From Flavobacteriales bacterium (lineage in GTDB: Bacteria; Bacteroidota; Bacteroidia; Flavobacteriales; Schleiferiaceae): a stretch of 64,000 nucleotides of DNA. Under the pieces are notes generated by a model. It ran no database searches and had not been told where the DNA came from. It worked only from the letters and a program-made list of their open reading frames with translations. The DNA lies in the NCBI GenBank assembly GCA_017795025.1, contig CP051243.1, positions 3,310,897 to 3,374,896 on the forward strand. Direction: 5' to 3'. The number at the start of each line of letters is the position of its first letter. Within the stretch, counting starts at the first letter, position 1. Of the stretch, positions 18,500-27,560 are shown piece by piece. Position numbers and translations under genes: made by a program.

Positions 18500-19747
18500 T
18501 TACTGAAAGCCCGAAGGCTGTTGGTTTCGGAAGATTAGCCGACTAAAGTTTTCCTCACGCATAATCTCATTGGCCACTTCCATCAGCGTTTCCGCTTTTA
18601 GTTGATCCACATCATTAACGATAGATTCGAAGCTTTCAATCTCATTATGAAGTAAAAGCGATTTCCCAAAGGACAACATTAAGGCGCCATTATTCTCTTG
18701 GGCCATGGCAAACTGACCTAATATCTGCTTTTTAGCTTTGGAGAGCTGCAGAGTGCCCAACTTTTGCTCGCGAAGCTTCTTGAGTTCCTTGTGCACCAAT
18801 TGAATGGCCCGGTCGGCTGTTCCAGGATCGGTGCCGAGATAAATACCAAATAAGCCAGTGTCTAAGTAGGGGTGGTAAAAAGATTCTAAATGATAGGTGA
18901 AGCCATACTTTTCTCGAATATTTAGATTTAAACGAGAGTTCATCCCGGTGCCACCCAAAATATTGTTTATCAAAGCCAAGGGACGCATCATGTCATGTCG
19001 GGCTTCATAAGCGCGAGTGCCCATAACGACATGGGTTTGATAACCACTCCGAGACTCTTCTCGACTTATTGGCAAATGCTTTACCGGAGCAGTAAGCTCA
19101 CGAGAATTGCCTTTGTCAATTGTAAGCCCATCGATTTGTTGTTCCAGCAGCTTCTTTAGCTTTTTAGTGCTAATATTTCCTACCGAACTAAAGACCATGC
19201 GTTCATTCGAATAGTTACGTGCTAGGAACCGTTTGATATCTTCAGTAGTAAATGCTTTTACACTTTCAATCGTTCCTAGGATGTTTTTGCCTAAGCTATG
19301 ATTGGGAAATACGAGCTCTTCGAAGTCATCGAAAATGCTATCCGAAGGACTGTCCTTATAGGAGTTAATTTCGTCGATGATAACCTCCTTTTCTTTTTCG
19401 CACTCCTTGGGAGGAAAAGTACTCCTAAAGGCGATATCACAGATGAGGTCTACGGCTCTGGCATAATCACCACTTAAGAAACTGCTATGGATAACGGTCT
19501 CCTCTTTACTGGTGAAAGCATTGAGCTCTCCACCAACATCCTCCATGCGACTAAGAATGTGGTAAGCCTTCCGTTTTTGCGTACCCTTAAACAAACAATG
19601 TTCGATGAAGTGAGCCAAACCTTGCTCCGACTCAAGCTCATCACGAGAACCTGCTGCAATGAGCAGCCCTAAATGAGCTACCGGCCGATTTATCGGACGG
19701 TGTACGACTCGAATACCATTGCTTAAAGTGAAAATATCTAAGTCCAT
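18500..19747 (-). CDS. M16-family zinc protease (processing-peptidase type)
   Basis: A cytoplasmic insulinase-like peptidase of 415 residues without a signal peptide. The inverted zinc motif HFIEH is at 46-50 (ligands His46 and His50, catalytic Glu49), with a further Glu downstream in the KEVIIDEINSYKDSPSD region. The substrate-binding Arg/Tyr pair of the second half is also present (NIREKYGFTYHLESFY), as in self-sufficient homodimeric M16 enzymes. It sits between the LytTR regulator and the SLC12 transporter on the same strand. The substrate is unknown. Confidence 0.9.
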   Translation of the reverse strand: MDLDIFTLSNGIRVVHRPINRPVAHLGLLIAAGSRDELESEQGLAHFIEHCLFKGTQKRKAYHILSRMEDVGGELNAFTSKEETVIHSSFLSGDYARAVDLICDIAFRSTFPPKECEKEKEVIIDEINSYKDSPSDSIFDDFEELVFPNHSLGKNILGTIESVKAFTTEDIKRFLARNYSNERMVFSSVGNISTKKLKKLLEQQIDGLTIDKGNSRELTAPVKHLPISREESRSGYQTHVVMGTRAYEARHDMMRPLALINNILGGTGMNSRLNLNIREKYGFTYHLESFYHPYLDTGLFGIYLGTDPGTADRAIQLVHKELKKLREQKLGTLQLSKAKKQILGQFAMAQENNGALMLSFGKSLLLHNEIESFESIVNDVDQLKAETLMEVANEIMREENFSRLIFRNQQPSGFQ

Positions 19748-19793
19748 AAGGCGCTAAAAAGGCCTGCAAAGCTATCGAAAAGGGATGAGTCTA

Positions 19794-20561
19794 CTAGCGG
19801 TCTAGCCAAAGCTTGAAATCGGCCGTCTTATCGCGACTCACTAGCAGGTCCGAATCATCATTATGCTTGAGCTCCAACTTAATACGGCTACCGGAATAGG
19901 ATCGCATATCGGCAATACTTTTATGGCTAATCAGGTACTTGCGATTCACGCGAAAGTAATCCTCCGGATTGAGCATCCCTTCCAACTGGTCGAGGCTATA
20001 TTCTAGGGGGTAATCCTTACCGTCTACCGTACTGCCAAAGGTGGCCTTGTCGGCCGAATAGAAGTAGGCTAATTCCGCGCTGGCCAAGCTCAAAATTCGG
20101 TCTCCTATTTTAATGATGAAGCGCTGCTTGTACTGAGGAGTTTCCTTACTTCCTGATAACATCTCTAGTATCGCATCTGCCGAAAGGCGGCTTTCGCTAT
20201 TTTGATACAAACGAGAAAACTTGACTAGGGCTCGATCCAGTTCCTCGGGTTCTATGGGCTTTAAGAGGTAGTCAATACTATTTAGCTTAAAGGCCTCCAG
20301 GGCGTACTGATCGTAGGCGGTACAAAAAATTATGGGAGCTGGAGGCTCGATGCTTTTAAATATTTCGAAGCTGGGTCCGTCTACTAAATGGATATCCATA
20401 AAAATAAGGTCATAGTCGCCATGATTACCTAAATGCTCCACCGCAGCTTCTATACTTTCAATAGGGCCTTCAATGCTTCCGTTGAATTCGGTGCTGCGCT
20501 CTAATAACCGCATGAGCTGCTGAGCGGCAGGCTTTTCATCTTCAATTATTAGGGTTTTCAT
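19794..20561 (-). CDS. LytTR-family response regulator
   Basis: A 255-residue regulator with an N-terminal receiver (IIEDEKPAA, phospho-acceptor Asp56 in FMDIHLVDG, Lys in YLLKPIEPEEL) and a C-terminal LytTR DNA-binding domain (from about 150; FRVNRKYLISHKSI). The start overlaps the kinase gene by 4 bases (ATGA), so the two are translated together. LytTR proteins bind pairs of short direct repeats about two helical turns apart; an imperfect repeat of that kind lies upstream of the operon at 24453-24489. Confidence 0.94.
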   Translation of the reverse strand: MKTLIIEDEKPAAQQLMRLLERSTEFNGSIEGPIESIEAAVEHLGNHGDYDLIFMDIHLVDGPSFEIFKSIEPPAPIIFCTAYDQYALEAFKLNSIDYLLKPIEPEELDRALVKFSRLYQNSESRLSADAILEMLSGSKETPQYKQRFIIKIGDRILSLASAELAYFYSADKATFGSTVDGKDYPLEYSLDQLEGMLNPEDYFRVNRKYLISHKSIADMRSYSGSRIKLELKHNDDSDLLVSRDKTADFKLWLDR

Positions 20562-21610
20562 GCTAGGGGTAATAAACTTAAACTAACCTTGAACTCCGAA
20601 TCTCCTGCTTCCACTTTCGGTAAATCAGCCTTGAGGAGTTCGTACCGTCGTTTCAAGTTTGATAATCCAATACCTAAGTGATCGGCTGGATTGCTGCGTG
20701 CCTGACGATTATTTCGGATACTGAGCTGATGGCCGCTTTGAATAATATCGATTTGCAAGGGCTCCTTTGCGCTGAGGCGATTGTGCTTTAAAGCATTTTC
20801 CATCAGGAGTTGCAAGGCGAGGGGTGGGATGCCTAATTCACTGAGGTCTTCTATCTGAATACTGTAATTGAGACTTTCGTTTCCAAACCTTTCTTGTTGC
20901 AGTTTTAGATAATCGCGGCAAAATTTTAATTCGCGCTCCACCGCCACCAGGTCTTCGTCTTGTACTTCCAAAACATATCGGTAAAAGCGGCTTATTTGTC
21001 GGATATAATCTGCCGAGCGGTCTGCATCTTCATATACCATATTGGTGAGCACATTAAGGGCATTGAAGAGAAAATGAGGGTTTAATTGGTCGCGCAATAC
21101 CCGTACCTCACTGCGGTATTTTTCGGTTTGCAGCTTTTCGGCTCTAACCGCTTCTTCCTTGGCGCGCACTAAGAAACCTCGGCTAATAAAAAAGGCAGTG
21201 ATTCCATAGCCAATGTATAGCGGGATTAAAGCATTTTCAGCGAGTTGTTGCCATGGAAAATTGCCGTAATCAATTAAGCCAAAAAACGTAAAGAAAAGGG
21301 TGTTCATTAGGAAGGAAGCCGTGAATCCCAATATGCTTACCCCAAGAATTTCGAAGAATAGTCGTTTACCGGCATGTTTTAACCATGGGAAATATTGGTC
21401 AAGGATATGTTCGTTGATGCCTACCGCCCCACTAATTCCGCAAGACATCATAAAACCATAAAGCATATCATCCCACATTCTGCTTAGACCCTCAAAACTC
21501 AAATAGTTTTCAAATCGGTAAAAGGCCGGTATGCAAATGCCGATGATGGCGTTAATCAGCAACCATCGGAGAATTTCCCGACGGTTGCTTGGTGTGAACG
21601 TTTTTCCCAT
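20558..21610 (-). CDS. LytS/YehU-type membrane sensor histidine kinase
   Basis: A 350-residue kinase with about four N-terminal membrane helices (for example LLINAIIGICIPAFYRF and FFEILGVSILGFTASFLM), a short coiled coil (KEEAVRAEKLQTEKYRSE) and the His_kinase domain with phospho-acceptor His179 in LNPHFLFNALN, followed by an HATPase region (LQLLMENALKHN, GIGLSNLKRRYELL). This type pairs with LytTR regulators and is encoded here directly before one. It lies 9 bases downstream of the small TPR-like gene. No periplasmic ligand domain is visible, so membrane state or a membrane partner may be the signal. Confidence 0.94.
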   Translation of the reverse strand: MGKTFTPSNRREILRWLLINAIIGICIPAFYRFENYLSFEGLSRMWDDMLYGFMMSCGISGAVGINEHILDQYFPWLKHAGKRLFFEILGVSILGFTASFLMNTLFFTFFGLIDYGNFPWQQLAENALIPLYIGYGITAFFISRGFLVRAKEEAVRAEKLQTEKYRSEVRVLRDQLNPHFLFNALNVLTNMVYEDADRSADYIRQISRFYRYVLEVQDEDLVAVERELKFCRDYLKLQQERFGNESLNYSIQIEDLSELGIPPLALQLLMENALKHNRLSAKEPLQIDIIQSGHQLSIRNNRQARSNPADHLGIGLSNLKRRYELLKADLPKVEAGDSEFKVSLSLLPLA

Positions 21611-21619
21611 GGCCTGAAA

Positions 21620-22273
21620 TTACTTATTTCCTTGGCAACGTTGGCTCATGCTTTGAGCTTGGTTTTGACCCCATGCCGGTTCAATGCTGTTGGTTTCCCC
21701 TTGGGCCTCAAAAAGAGCTAAAGCTTGGTTCATTAAGGCACAGGCATCGTCGGTAGAAGAACCAAAGAATTGGGCGCTGCCGTATTTCCATCTGCCAGCC
21801 ATTAAATTGGCACGCGGATTTTGAGGATCCATGGCAAGGGCCTTTTCAAAGTATCCAGCCACCTTAGCACTGAGGGTCATCCCGCGTAAGGCCGGACTAA
21901 CGCTTACTTTGGCCATATAGGCATAGCCTCGCAGCACGACGATTTCTGAGGTTTCTCCCTTTATCGCCTCGGCGGCATCAATCGCTTCAAGAGCCTTTTC
22001 GATATAATCATCCCGTTGATCATCTTCCAAGCCTCGCACAAAACTCATATAGATATAGGTGAGGCCAGCGTAGTAATTCGGTAACCATTGATCAGTTTCG
22101 GCGGCAGCTATTCGCTCAAAGCGATTTACAATTTCTTTATAGTCATCCATGGTTTTTACACTGTCGTAAAGGCTCAGGGTTTCCTTCATAATTTGCTCGT
22201 AGGCAGATGGGTCTTGAGCTTGTAAACCAAAGCTTAGGACTAAGGCGCTTAAAAGGGTCATAATAGTTTTCAT
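21620..22273 (-). CDS. Exported TPR-like protein, unknown function
   Basis: A 217-residue protein with a signal peptide (MTLLSALVLSFGLQAQ). The body is helical and contains TPR-like units (AGLTYIYMSF, VAGYFEKALAMDPQNPRANLMAGRW). It may be periplasmic. It sits 17 bases after the TonB-dependent receptor gene and 9 bases before the kinase gene, which suggests that receptor, this protein and the two-component pair form one functional unit, perhaps uptake with sensing. That link is inferred from order. Confidence 0.8.
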   Translation of the reverse strand: MKTIMTLLSALVLSFGLQAQDPSAYEQIMKETLSLYDSVKTMDDYKEIVNRFERIAAAETDQWLPNYYAGLTYIYMSFVRGLEDDQRDDYIEKALEAIDAAEAIKGETSEIVVLRGYAYMAKVSVSPALRGMTLSAKVAGYFEKALAMDPQNPRANLMAGRWKYGSAQFFGSSTDDACALMNQALALFEAQGETNSIEPAWGQNQAQSMSQRCQGNK

Positions 22274-22290
22274 GATTTAGAAATTTAGAA

Positions 22291-24402
22291 TTATAGATTA
22301 TTAAGTTGATTTGCTTTTTTATCGCTGGAGAGCGTGTAAAATATTCCCAGGAAAATGAAGCGTGGTGCGGCTTGAGGAATGGCAAGCTCCGCAAACTCTC
22401 CGTTTTCATTCGGGCTGCTGCTGTATTGGTAGCCAAAGATGTTTTCGCTACCCAACACATTGGTTACTTCAAAGTGGAATATGAGATTGGGCCGTGGCAA
22501 GTAACTCCAGCTAAAGTTTAGGGTGTTAAAGAATTTTGTTTTGGATTGCATTTCACCAGGCAGATTGGGGTTGTGATAGGTAAAGCCATCGTTAATGCTA
22601 TAGGTGATACCCATCTGGGAGTTGAGAGCATTGACCCAATATTTACCAACTAAGGAGGCATTATGCCGCGGAGCAAAACTGGGCTGCACTGGATTTTGGA
22701 AATTGCGCCAGTGACGCTCGCTATCAATAAAGGAATAGGTAATCCAGTAGTCTAGATTTTTAATACCACTGCGACTGCGGTAGAATAAGTCAAATCCGCG
22801 TGCATAACCGGTTCCTCCGGTGTTAAGCATGGGGTTTCGTCGCAAGAGCTCGGCATAGGATTTTTGGTATACTTCAAATCTTAAAGTGCGTCCTTCCTTG
22901 CTATATTGATAATTGATTACCCAGTGCTCTGCTTTAGAGGCCCGCAAGGCCCCAGCCTGTAAGGTTCGTGCTGGATCTTGCGCTTGAAGATACTGTCCGT
23001 AGGCTAGAGAAACTTGAGAGTACTTCCGAAACCGGTAGGCTAGGGAAAGGCGTGGGCTGAGGTATGAACCTCGGTTATTGTGAGTGTAGCGAAGGCCTAA
23101 TTTGGCTACTAAATCGCTATTGAAGTAATAGTTCGATTCGGTAAAGGCTGCCGCCAAGTTTCCGTTTTGACTTCGATTGAGATCATTAAATCCCTCCGAA
23201 TAGTCTTGAGTGAAATACTCAGCCCCACTTTTAAAACTAAGCTTAGCATGAGCAAAATACTGGTAACGCAGCTTAAGATGAAGGAGCTCCGAACTTGTGT
23301 TAATGGCATTGCTATCTTGATTAATGCGATCCTGATTGTAGGAAAAGCTTAATCCTCCATCCAAGAGATGTTTTTTACCTATTGACTGACGGTAGTTGAG
23401 ATTGGCATGATGAAAGTTATTGCGCAAGGCAGTTTCTCGGCCAGTGGGGTAATCCGGCTCTGGACGGCTGATCTGTAAATTGGAATATTGATAGGCGTAG
23501 AAGGCTTTTAATAGTCCACCTTTAGAAACCTTTTGCCGCCATAAAATTTCACTGCTTAGTCCTTGTGGAGCCCTGTTAAATTCCACATTTTGCGGTATTA
23601 GGGCCATATAAGGTTGTAGGTCGGTATAAGATAAATTGGCCGTAATACTTTGTTTCTCCCAAACTTTGGTGTGACTTAGAGCTCCGCCAACACTCATAAG
23701 GCTAAAGTCGGTTTGATCACGAAGCGGAAAATCCACACTATTTAGCGATAATACCGAGGAAAGCGCTTGTCCATACTCGGCCGAGTAGGCACCCGTACTA
23801 AAGAAGCTTCCCTTAAAAAGCTGAGGACTAAATCGACCACGGGTAGGAATACCACTTAAGCTGCTACCGTAGGCATTTCCTAAACGAAGCCCATCAATAA
23901 AGATCGCTGTTTCATCAGCAGAGCCTCCGCGTACAAAGAGCCGACCGTCGTTAGCATTGCTAGCTGTGCCCGGTAAAGTGTTTAAAGCACCAACAATATC
24001 ACCTAGTGCCCCCGATGTGGTTACAATATCCAAGGGCTTTAAAACCACCGCTTGTTTTTTATCACTTACCTCAATGCTACCGGCACTTACGGTAACGGCC
24101 TTGAGCTTATTAAAGGCTTCCTTTAATTGAACGTTGATTTCTTCCTGAGATGAAGAGCTGCTTATTTGGTGCTTAAAGGTTTCGAAGCCCATCATACTAA
24201 ATACAAGTATGCCTTCGGCAGGAAGTCCATTTAGTATAAAGCTGCCATCGGCATTGGAGGTAGTACCGGTGTAGCTGTTTTCCAAGTAAATATTTACCCC
24301 GCCTAGGGCTAGGCCTTTAGTATCGGTTACCTTTCCAGTAATGGTGGTTTGCGCACTTAAGCTGTGGCTGATGAAAAGGATAAGGAGATAAATACGTTTC
24401 AT
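22291..24402 (-). CDS. TonB-dependent receptor with carboxypeptidase-like N-domain
   Basis: A 703-residue outer-membrane receptor. The signal peptide (IYLLILFISHSLSAQ) is followed by a carboxypeptidase-regulatory-like domain (about 20-105, TITGKVTDTKGLALGG), a plug domain (GRLFVRGGSADETAIFIDG) and a barrel of aromatic-rich strands. The substrate is not evident; the barrel lacks the hemin-receptor signature seen in the other receptor at 38048. It heads the six-gene minus-strand run down to 16266. A LytTR-type direct repeat and a -7-like TAGTTTAG lie just upstream. Confidence 0.93.
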   Translation of the reverse strand: MKRIYLLILFISHSLSAQTTITGKVTDTKGLALGGVNIYLENSYTGTTSNADGSFILNGLPAEGILVFSMMGFETFKHQISSSSSQEEINVQLKEAFNKLKAVTVSAGSIEVSDKKQAVVLKPLDIVTTSGALGDIVGALNTLPGTASNANDGRLFVRGGSADETAIFIDGLRLGNAYGSSLSGIPTRGRFSPQLFKGSFFSTGAYSAEYGQALSSVLSLNSVDFPLRDQTDFSLMSVGGALSHTKVWEKQSITANLSYTDLQPYMALIPQNVEFNRAPQGLSSEILWRQKVSKGGLLKAFYAYQYSNLQISRPEPDYPTGRETALRNNFHHANLNYRQSIGKKHLLDGGLSFSYNQDRINQDSNAINTSSELLHLKLRYQYFAHAKLSFKSGAEYFTQDYSEGFNDLNRSQNGNLAAAFTESNYYFNSDLVAKLGLRYTHNNRGSYLSPRLSLAYRFRKYSQVSLAYGQYLQAQDPARTLQAGALRASKAEHWVINYQYSKEGRTLRFEVYQKSYAELLRRNPMLNTGGTGYARGFDLFYRSRSGIKNLDYWITYSFIDSERHWRNFQNPVQPSFAPRHNASLVGKYWVNALNSQMGITYSINDGFTYHNPNLPGEMQSKTKFFNTLNFSWSYLPRPNLIFHFEVTNVLGSENIFGYQYSSSPNENGEFAELAIPQAAPRFIFLGIFYTLSSDKKANQLNNL

Positions 24403-24420
24403 GGTTCCTTGATTTGCTGG

Positions 24421-24428
24421 CTAAACTA
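24421..24428 (-). promoter_or_regulatory. Possible -7 element of the TonB-receptor/LytTR operon
   Basis: The minus strand reads TAGTTTAG, one base from TAnnTTTG, 18 bases before the ATG at 24402. No convincing -33 element accompanies it, which would suit an activator-dependent promoter. Confidence 0.35.
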
Positions 24429-24452
24429 GAGGCCAGTGGAAATCCTTGAAAC

Positions 24453-24489
24453 ATATTCTGGATGAGTCGGAATATATGCTGATGAACCG
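24453..24489 (-). repeat. Imperfect direct repeat, candidate LytTR regulator site
   Basis: On the minus strand CGGTTCATCAGCATAT (24489-24474) and CCGACTCATCCAGAATAT (24470-24453) are near copies; their TCATC cores are 20 bases apart and their AG-ATAT parts 21 bases apart. LytTR regulators bind repeats with about this spacing. The site lies directly upstream of the expected -33 region of the operon that encodes the LytTR protein at 19794. Confidence 0.45.
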
Positions 24490-24543
24490 AAATAGTGGGG
24501 GCTGAATCGGAGGACCTTTTTAGGAGTACTAGGTCCAAATGCG

Positions 24544-24580
24544 AAAAAAGAAAAGCCCCGGACGAAAGTTCGGGGCTTAT
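24544..24580 (-). terminator. Rho-independent terminator after the S9 peptidase gene
   Basis: AAGCCCCG at 24553-24560 pairs with CGGGGCTT at 24571-24578, extended inward by GAC/GTT around GAAA. Read on the minus strand it is followed by TTTTCTTTTTT. Confidence 0.85.
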
Positions 24581-24600
24581 TAAAAAGTTTTTTGAAGACC

Positions 24601-26625
24601 TTATTTTAAGTAGGTGTCGAGCCAATTAAAGAATTGGTCATGCCAAACGAGGCCGTTTTGTGGACTTAAAATCCAATGACCTTCATTCGGGAAGTATAGG
24701 AAGCGGGCGGGAACTCCTCGAAGCTTGGCCGCTTGGAAGGCTTCCATACCTTGATTTTCAGGAACTCGGAAGTCCTTGCCACCGTGGATAACCAGGATAG
24801 GGGTATCCCAGTTTTGCACATAGTCTTTAGGGTCAAAGCTGCTATAGGTTTTAGCATTGCCTTCTTCCCAAAATGGACCACCTAAATCATAATTAGCGAA
24901 GAACATCTCTTCCGTACTAAGGTACCAGCTTTCGAGATCAAAGAGTCCGCAATGTGAAATGAAGCTTTTAAAACGACCCTCGTGAATTCCGGCGAGCATG
25001 TAAACCGAATAGCCTCCATAGCTGGCACCAATACAACCCAAGTTGTTTTCATCGGCATAAGGCTCTTTGGCTACATCGTCGATGGCTGATAGGTAGTCGC
25101 GCATGGCCTGACCACCCCAATCCTTCGAAATTTGTTCATTCCACTCACGGCCAAAACCAGGCAGACCTCTACGGTTTGGAGCAACCACAATATAACCTTG
25201 GGCAGCCATTAATTGAAAATTCCAACGGAAGCTATAGAATTGGGAAACTTGAGATTGAGGACCACCCTGACAGTACAGCAAGGTTGGGTATTTTTTGTTC
25301 GGATCAAAGTTGGGAGGAAGGATAACCCAAGTGAGCATTTCCTTACCATCGCTGGTTTTCACCATGCGCTTTTCAATCTTGCTCATCGCGAGATTTTGAT
25401 AAATCTCATCGTTAACATGCGTCAATTGACGAGCCTTACCGTTTTCTTTTACGAAGTAAACCTCCGTAGCATGATTCATGTCTTGGCGGTCGACCACTAA
25501 GCCTCCATCGGCAATCTCGAAGTGATTATAATTGTGATCTCCTTTGCTGATTTTTTCAAACTCCCAGCCATCGCCTTCTTGTTCTACTTCAAAAATTTGA
25601 TTGCTTCCCATGGTTGGAATACCTACGATAAATTCGTCTTCTTCTTCCCAAGCAAAAGAGTTAATGGTGTACTGATCGTACTTTCCACTGCTTTTTAGGA
25701 TATGTGTTTTCGCTTTGGTGTTGAGGTCCATTACCACCAAGTCGTTAACATCACTTTCGTATCCATTGGTGGCCATGCTTAGCCAAGCGATTTTATTTCC
25801 ACTCGGACTAAATTGTGGGTTTTTATCATAACCCATCATGCCTTCAGAAATATTGCTGGTGTTCCCGGTGCTTAGGTCAACCAAGTAAAGGTCACTATTG
25901 GTTTGTTCTGCGAAATCCTTTCCACTGAGCATTTTGCTTTCGTAGACTAAAAACTTTCCGTCTGGACTAAGGGTATAACTCTCCGAACCACCAAATGGAG
26001 GAACAGGGGAGTCGAAGCTCGTTCCCTCTTGAACATTTTTGTACTCTGTACTTGGACTGCCATTGTAACTGGCCACACATACTTGCATAGATTCATAGTC
26101 ATCCCAAGAATCCCAATGACGATACATCAGGTCATCCATTACGCGAAACTCCGCCTTGGGTAATTCAGGATACATCTCTGCTGGTGTTTCCGCAGTTTTA
26201 AACGATTTACTGAATACGATTTTCAAGCTACCGTCGGCCATTTCATAGCCTTTGGCACCAGAAATACCGCCTTCAATATTGGTAAGGGGTTTCTGACCTT
26301 TTCCATCGAGACCTACCCAGTGCAGCTGGCCTTTATGATTAAAGGCAATACCATTTAATAGGAAGTGTGCGCCATACTCACCACCCGCCATGTCGGTGAT
26401 TTGTATAGTTTTTCCACTTTTAATATCCATCAGGAAAAGATCGCGGTTCCCAGAGTTAGCGTCAAGGTCATAGCGTGTTACCCCATAAACAAATGACTTC
26501 CCGTCGGGGGAAACAGCATCTAGGCTTACCCGCCCGAGCTCCCAAAGTTTTTGAGGGGTCATTACTTCATTTTGTGCCATCAGGCCAAAGCCGCCCAATA
26601 GGCATAGCACTATATATTTTTTCAT
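24601..26625 (-). CDS. S9 prolyl-oligopeptidase-family peptidase (acylaminoacyl-peptidase type)
   Basis: An exported serine peptidase of 674 residues. The signal peptide is KKYIVLCLLGGFGLMAQ; an in-frame ATG at 26685 would place 20 extra residues before it, so I chose 26625. Residues 30-400 are a WD40-like propeller (SPDGKSFVYG, SPSGNKIAWLS), and the C-terminal alpha/beta hydrolase carries Ser535 in GASYGGYS, Asp618 in HGGKDFRVPE and His650 in EGHWI. It probably trims peptides in the periplasm. It is a single-gene unit with its own terminator. Confidence 0.94.
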   Translation of the reverse strand: MKKYIVLCLLGGFGLMAQNEVMTPQKLWELGRVSLDAVSPDGKSFVYGVTRYDLDANSGNRDLFLMDIKSGKTIQITDMAGGEYGAHFLLNGIAFNHKGQLHWVGLDGKGQKPLTNIEGGISGAKGYEMADGSLKIVFSKSFKTAETPAEMYPELPKAEFRVMDDLMYRHWDSWDDYESMQVCVASYNGSPSTEYKNVQEGTSFDSPVPPFGGSESYTLSPDGKFLVYESKMLSGKDFAEQTNSDLYLVDLSTGNTSNISEGMMGYDKNPQFSPSGNKIAWLSMATNGYESDVNDLVVMDLNTKAKTHILKSSGKYDQYTINSFAWEEEDEFIVGIPTMGSNQIFEVEQEGDGWEFEKISKGDHNYNHFEIADGGLVVDRQDMNHATEVYFVKENGKARQLTHVNDEIYQNLAMSKIEKRMVKTSDGKEMLTWVILPPNFDPNKKYPTLLYCQGGPQSQVSQFYSFRWNFQLMAAQGYIVVAPNRRGLPGFGREWNEQISKDWGGQAMRDYLSAIDDVAKEPYADENNLGCIGASYGGYSVYMLAGIHEGRFKSFISHCGLFDLESWYLSTEEMFFANYDLGGPFWEEGNAKTYSSFDPKDYVQNWDTPILVIHGGKDFRVPENQGMEAFQAAKLRGVPARFLYFPNEGHWILSPQNGLVWHDQFFNWLDTYLK

Positions 26626-26683
26626 GGATTGGAATTTTGTGGCGTGAAGGTAGGGTTTAATCCAAAAAATGCATTTCAAGGAC

Positions 26684-26714
26684 AAAAAAAAGCCCCTTTG
26701 GAAAAAGGGACTTT
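26684..26714 (-). terminator. Rho-independent terminator after the 26750-27409 gene
   Basis: On the minus strand AAAGTCCCTTT pairs with AAAGGGGCTTT around a four-base loop (11 pairs, one T-G), followed by eight T. Confidence 0.9.
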
Positions 26715-26749
26715 AGGCGCTCCATAGATGGAAAATAGAGGAGAAAGGA

Positions 26750-27409
26750 TTAGTCTCCAATAAATATGCTGAAGCCTAATTGAAGGCTGAAACTTTGTGT
26801 GGTCCAGTAGTCATCATGCTCTCCGATCACTTCCGGTTTATATCTTAAAAAGTTATATCCAATGGAAGTGTCAAAAAAGGTTCGCTTATTTAAAGGTAAA
26901 CTCATCCCCGCTGCTAAGCCGTATTTCAAGCTATTTTCCTTGGATTCAATATCTTCTATAAGAGTGTTATCGCTGAAATCAATATTTGTGGTACTAGATA
27001 AATAACTGGCAAATACCTCTCCGTATAAATAAAAGTTGTTGATGGGGTAGTAGTACCGAAGGAATGGTCCTGCGCCAAAAGTAGATGTTTTAAGGAGGTC
27101 ACCGCTGAGCCCGTCTTTATTCTGATCGTAGCCATAGCTAAGGTCCAGCCCTACCGCAAAATTGTCCCTAATGAAATAGCCAAGTCTTGGACTCAATTGC
27201 ATATAGAATGATTTGTCAGCTTCTGAATCAACAAAATTGGGATGGTTGCTGTGGAACTTCGAGCTGCCAAAATTAATACCCATTGAAGAAGGGACTAAAA
27301 GAGAAAAGTTGGAACCAAGGCCGGTGATAAAATGGCCTTTCTCGGTTTGTGCATTAAGACCTAAGCTCAATAATAGGACAAAGCAACTTAGAGTAATAGA
27401 TTTCTTCAT
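26750..27409 (-). CDS. Outer-membrane beta-barrel protein (paralogue A)
   Basis: A 219-residue protein with signal peptide ITLSCFVLLLSLGLNAQ and a short beta-barrel pattern (RLGYFIRDNFAVGLDLSYGY, GAGPFLRYYYPINNFYLYGE). It shares layout and local motifs with the product of the next upstream gene (27561): the opening GLGSNF/GLSSNL after cleavage, a Ser-rich insert, then SPRLGYFIRDN/SPKIGVFLVEN and FLRYYYPI/FIRYYIPI. The pair looks like an old tandem duplication. The function is unknown; each gene has its own terminator. Confidence 0.85.
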   Translation of the reverse strand: MKKSITLSCFVLLLSLGLNAQTEKGHFITGLGSNFSLLVPSSMGINFGSSKFHSNHPNFVDSEADKSFYMQLSPRLGYFIRDNFAVGLDLSYGYDQNKDGLSGDLLKTSTFGAGPFLRYYYPINNFYLYGEVFASYLSSTTNIDFSDNTLIEDIESKENSLKYGLAAGMSLPLNKRTFFDTSIGYNFLRYKPEVIGEHDDYWTTQSFSLQLGFSIFIGD

Positions 27410-27514
27410 GAAATTTCAGGTTTAACATTTAGTAAATATTTGCTGCCGCAAGAAAGAAAGCCTGTAGCACTTGTCTTGTGGCAATAGTTGTCATTTCATG
27501 TAGAACTTTTACCA

Positions 27515-27547
27515 ATAAAAAAGCCCAGCACAGGCTAGGCTTTTTTT
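27515..27547 (-). terminator. Terminator after the 27561-28226 gene
   Basis: AGCCCAGC pairs with GCTAGGCT (one C-A mismatch) around ACAG. An A run on the left and a T run on the right let it work on both strands; the gene it serves is on the minus strand. Confidence 0.8.
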
Positions 27548-27560
27548 GGTGGTTTTAAAA

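Noticed and set aside
18500-19747. M16 gene at 18500 as a further non-catalytic subunit
   Set aside because: HFIEH and the Arg/Tyr pair are both present, so it is a complete enzyme.
22306-22521. Plus-strand frame overlapping the end of the TonB receptor
   Set aside because: It is antisense to conserved barrel strands and has no start context.
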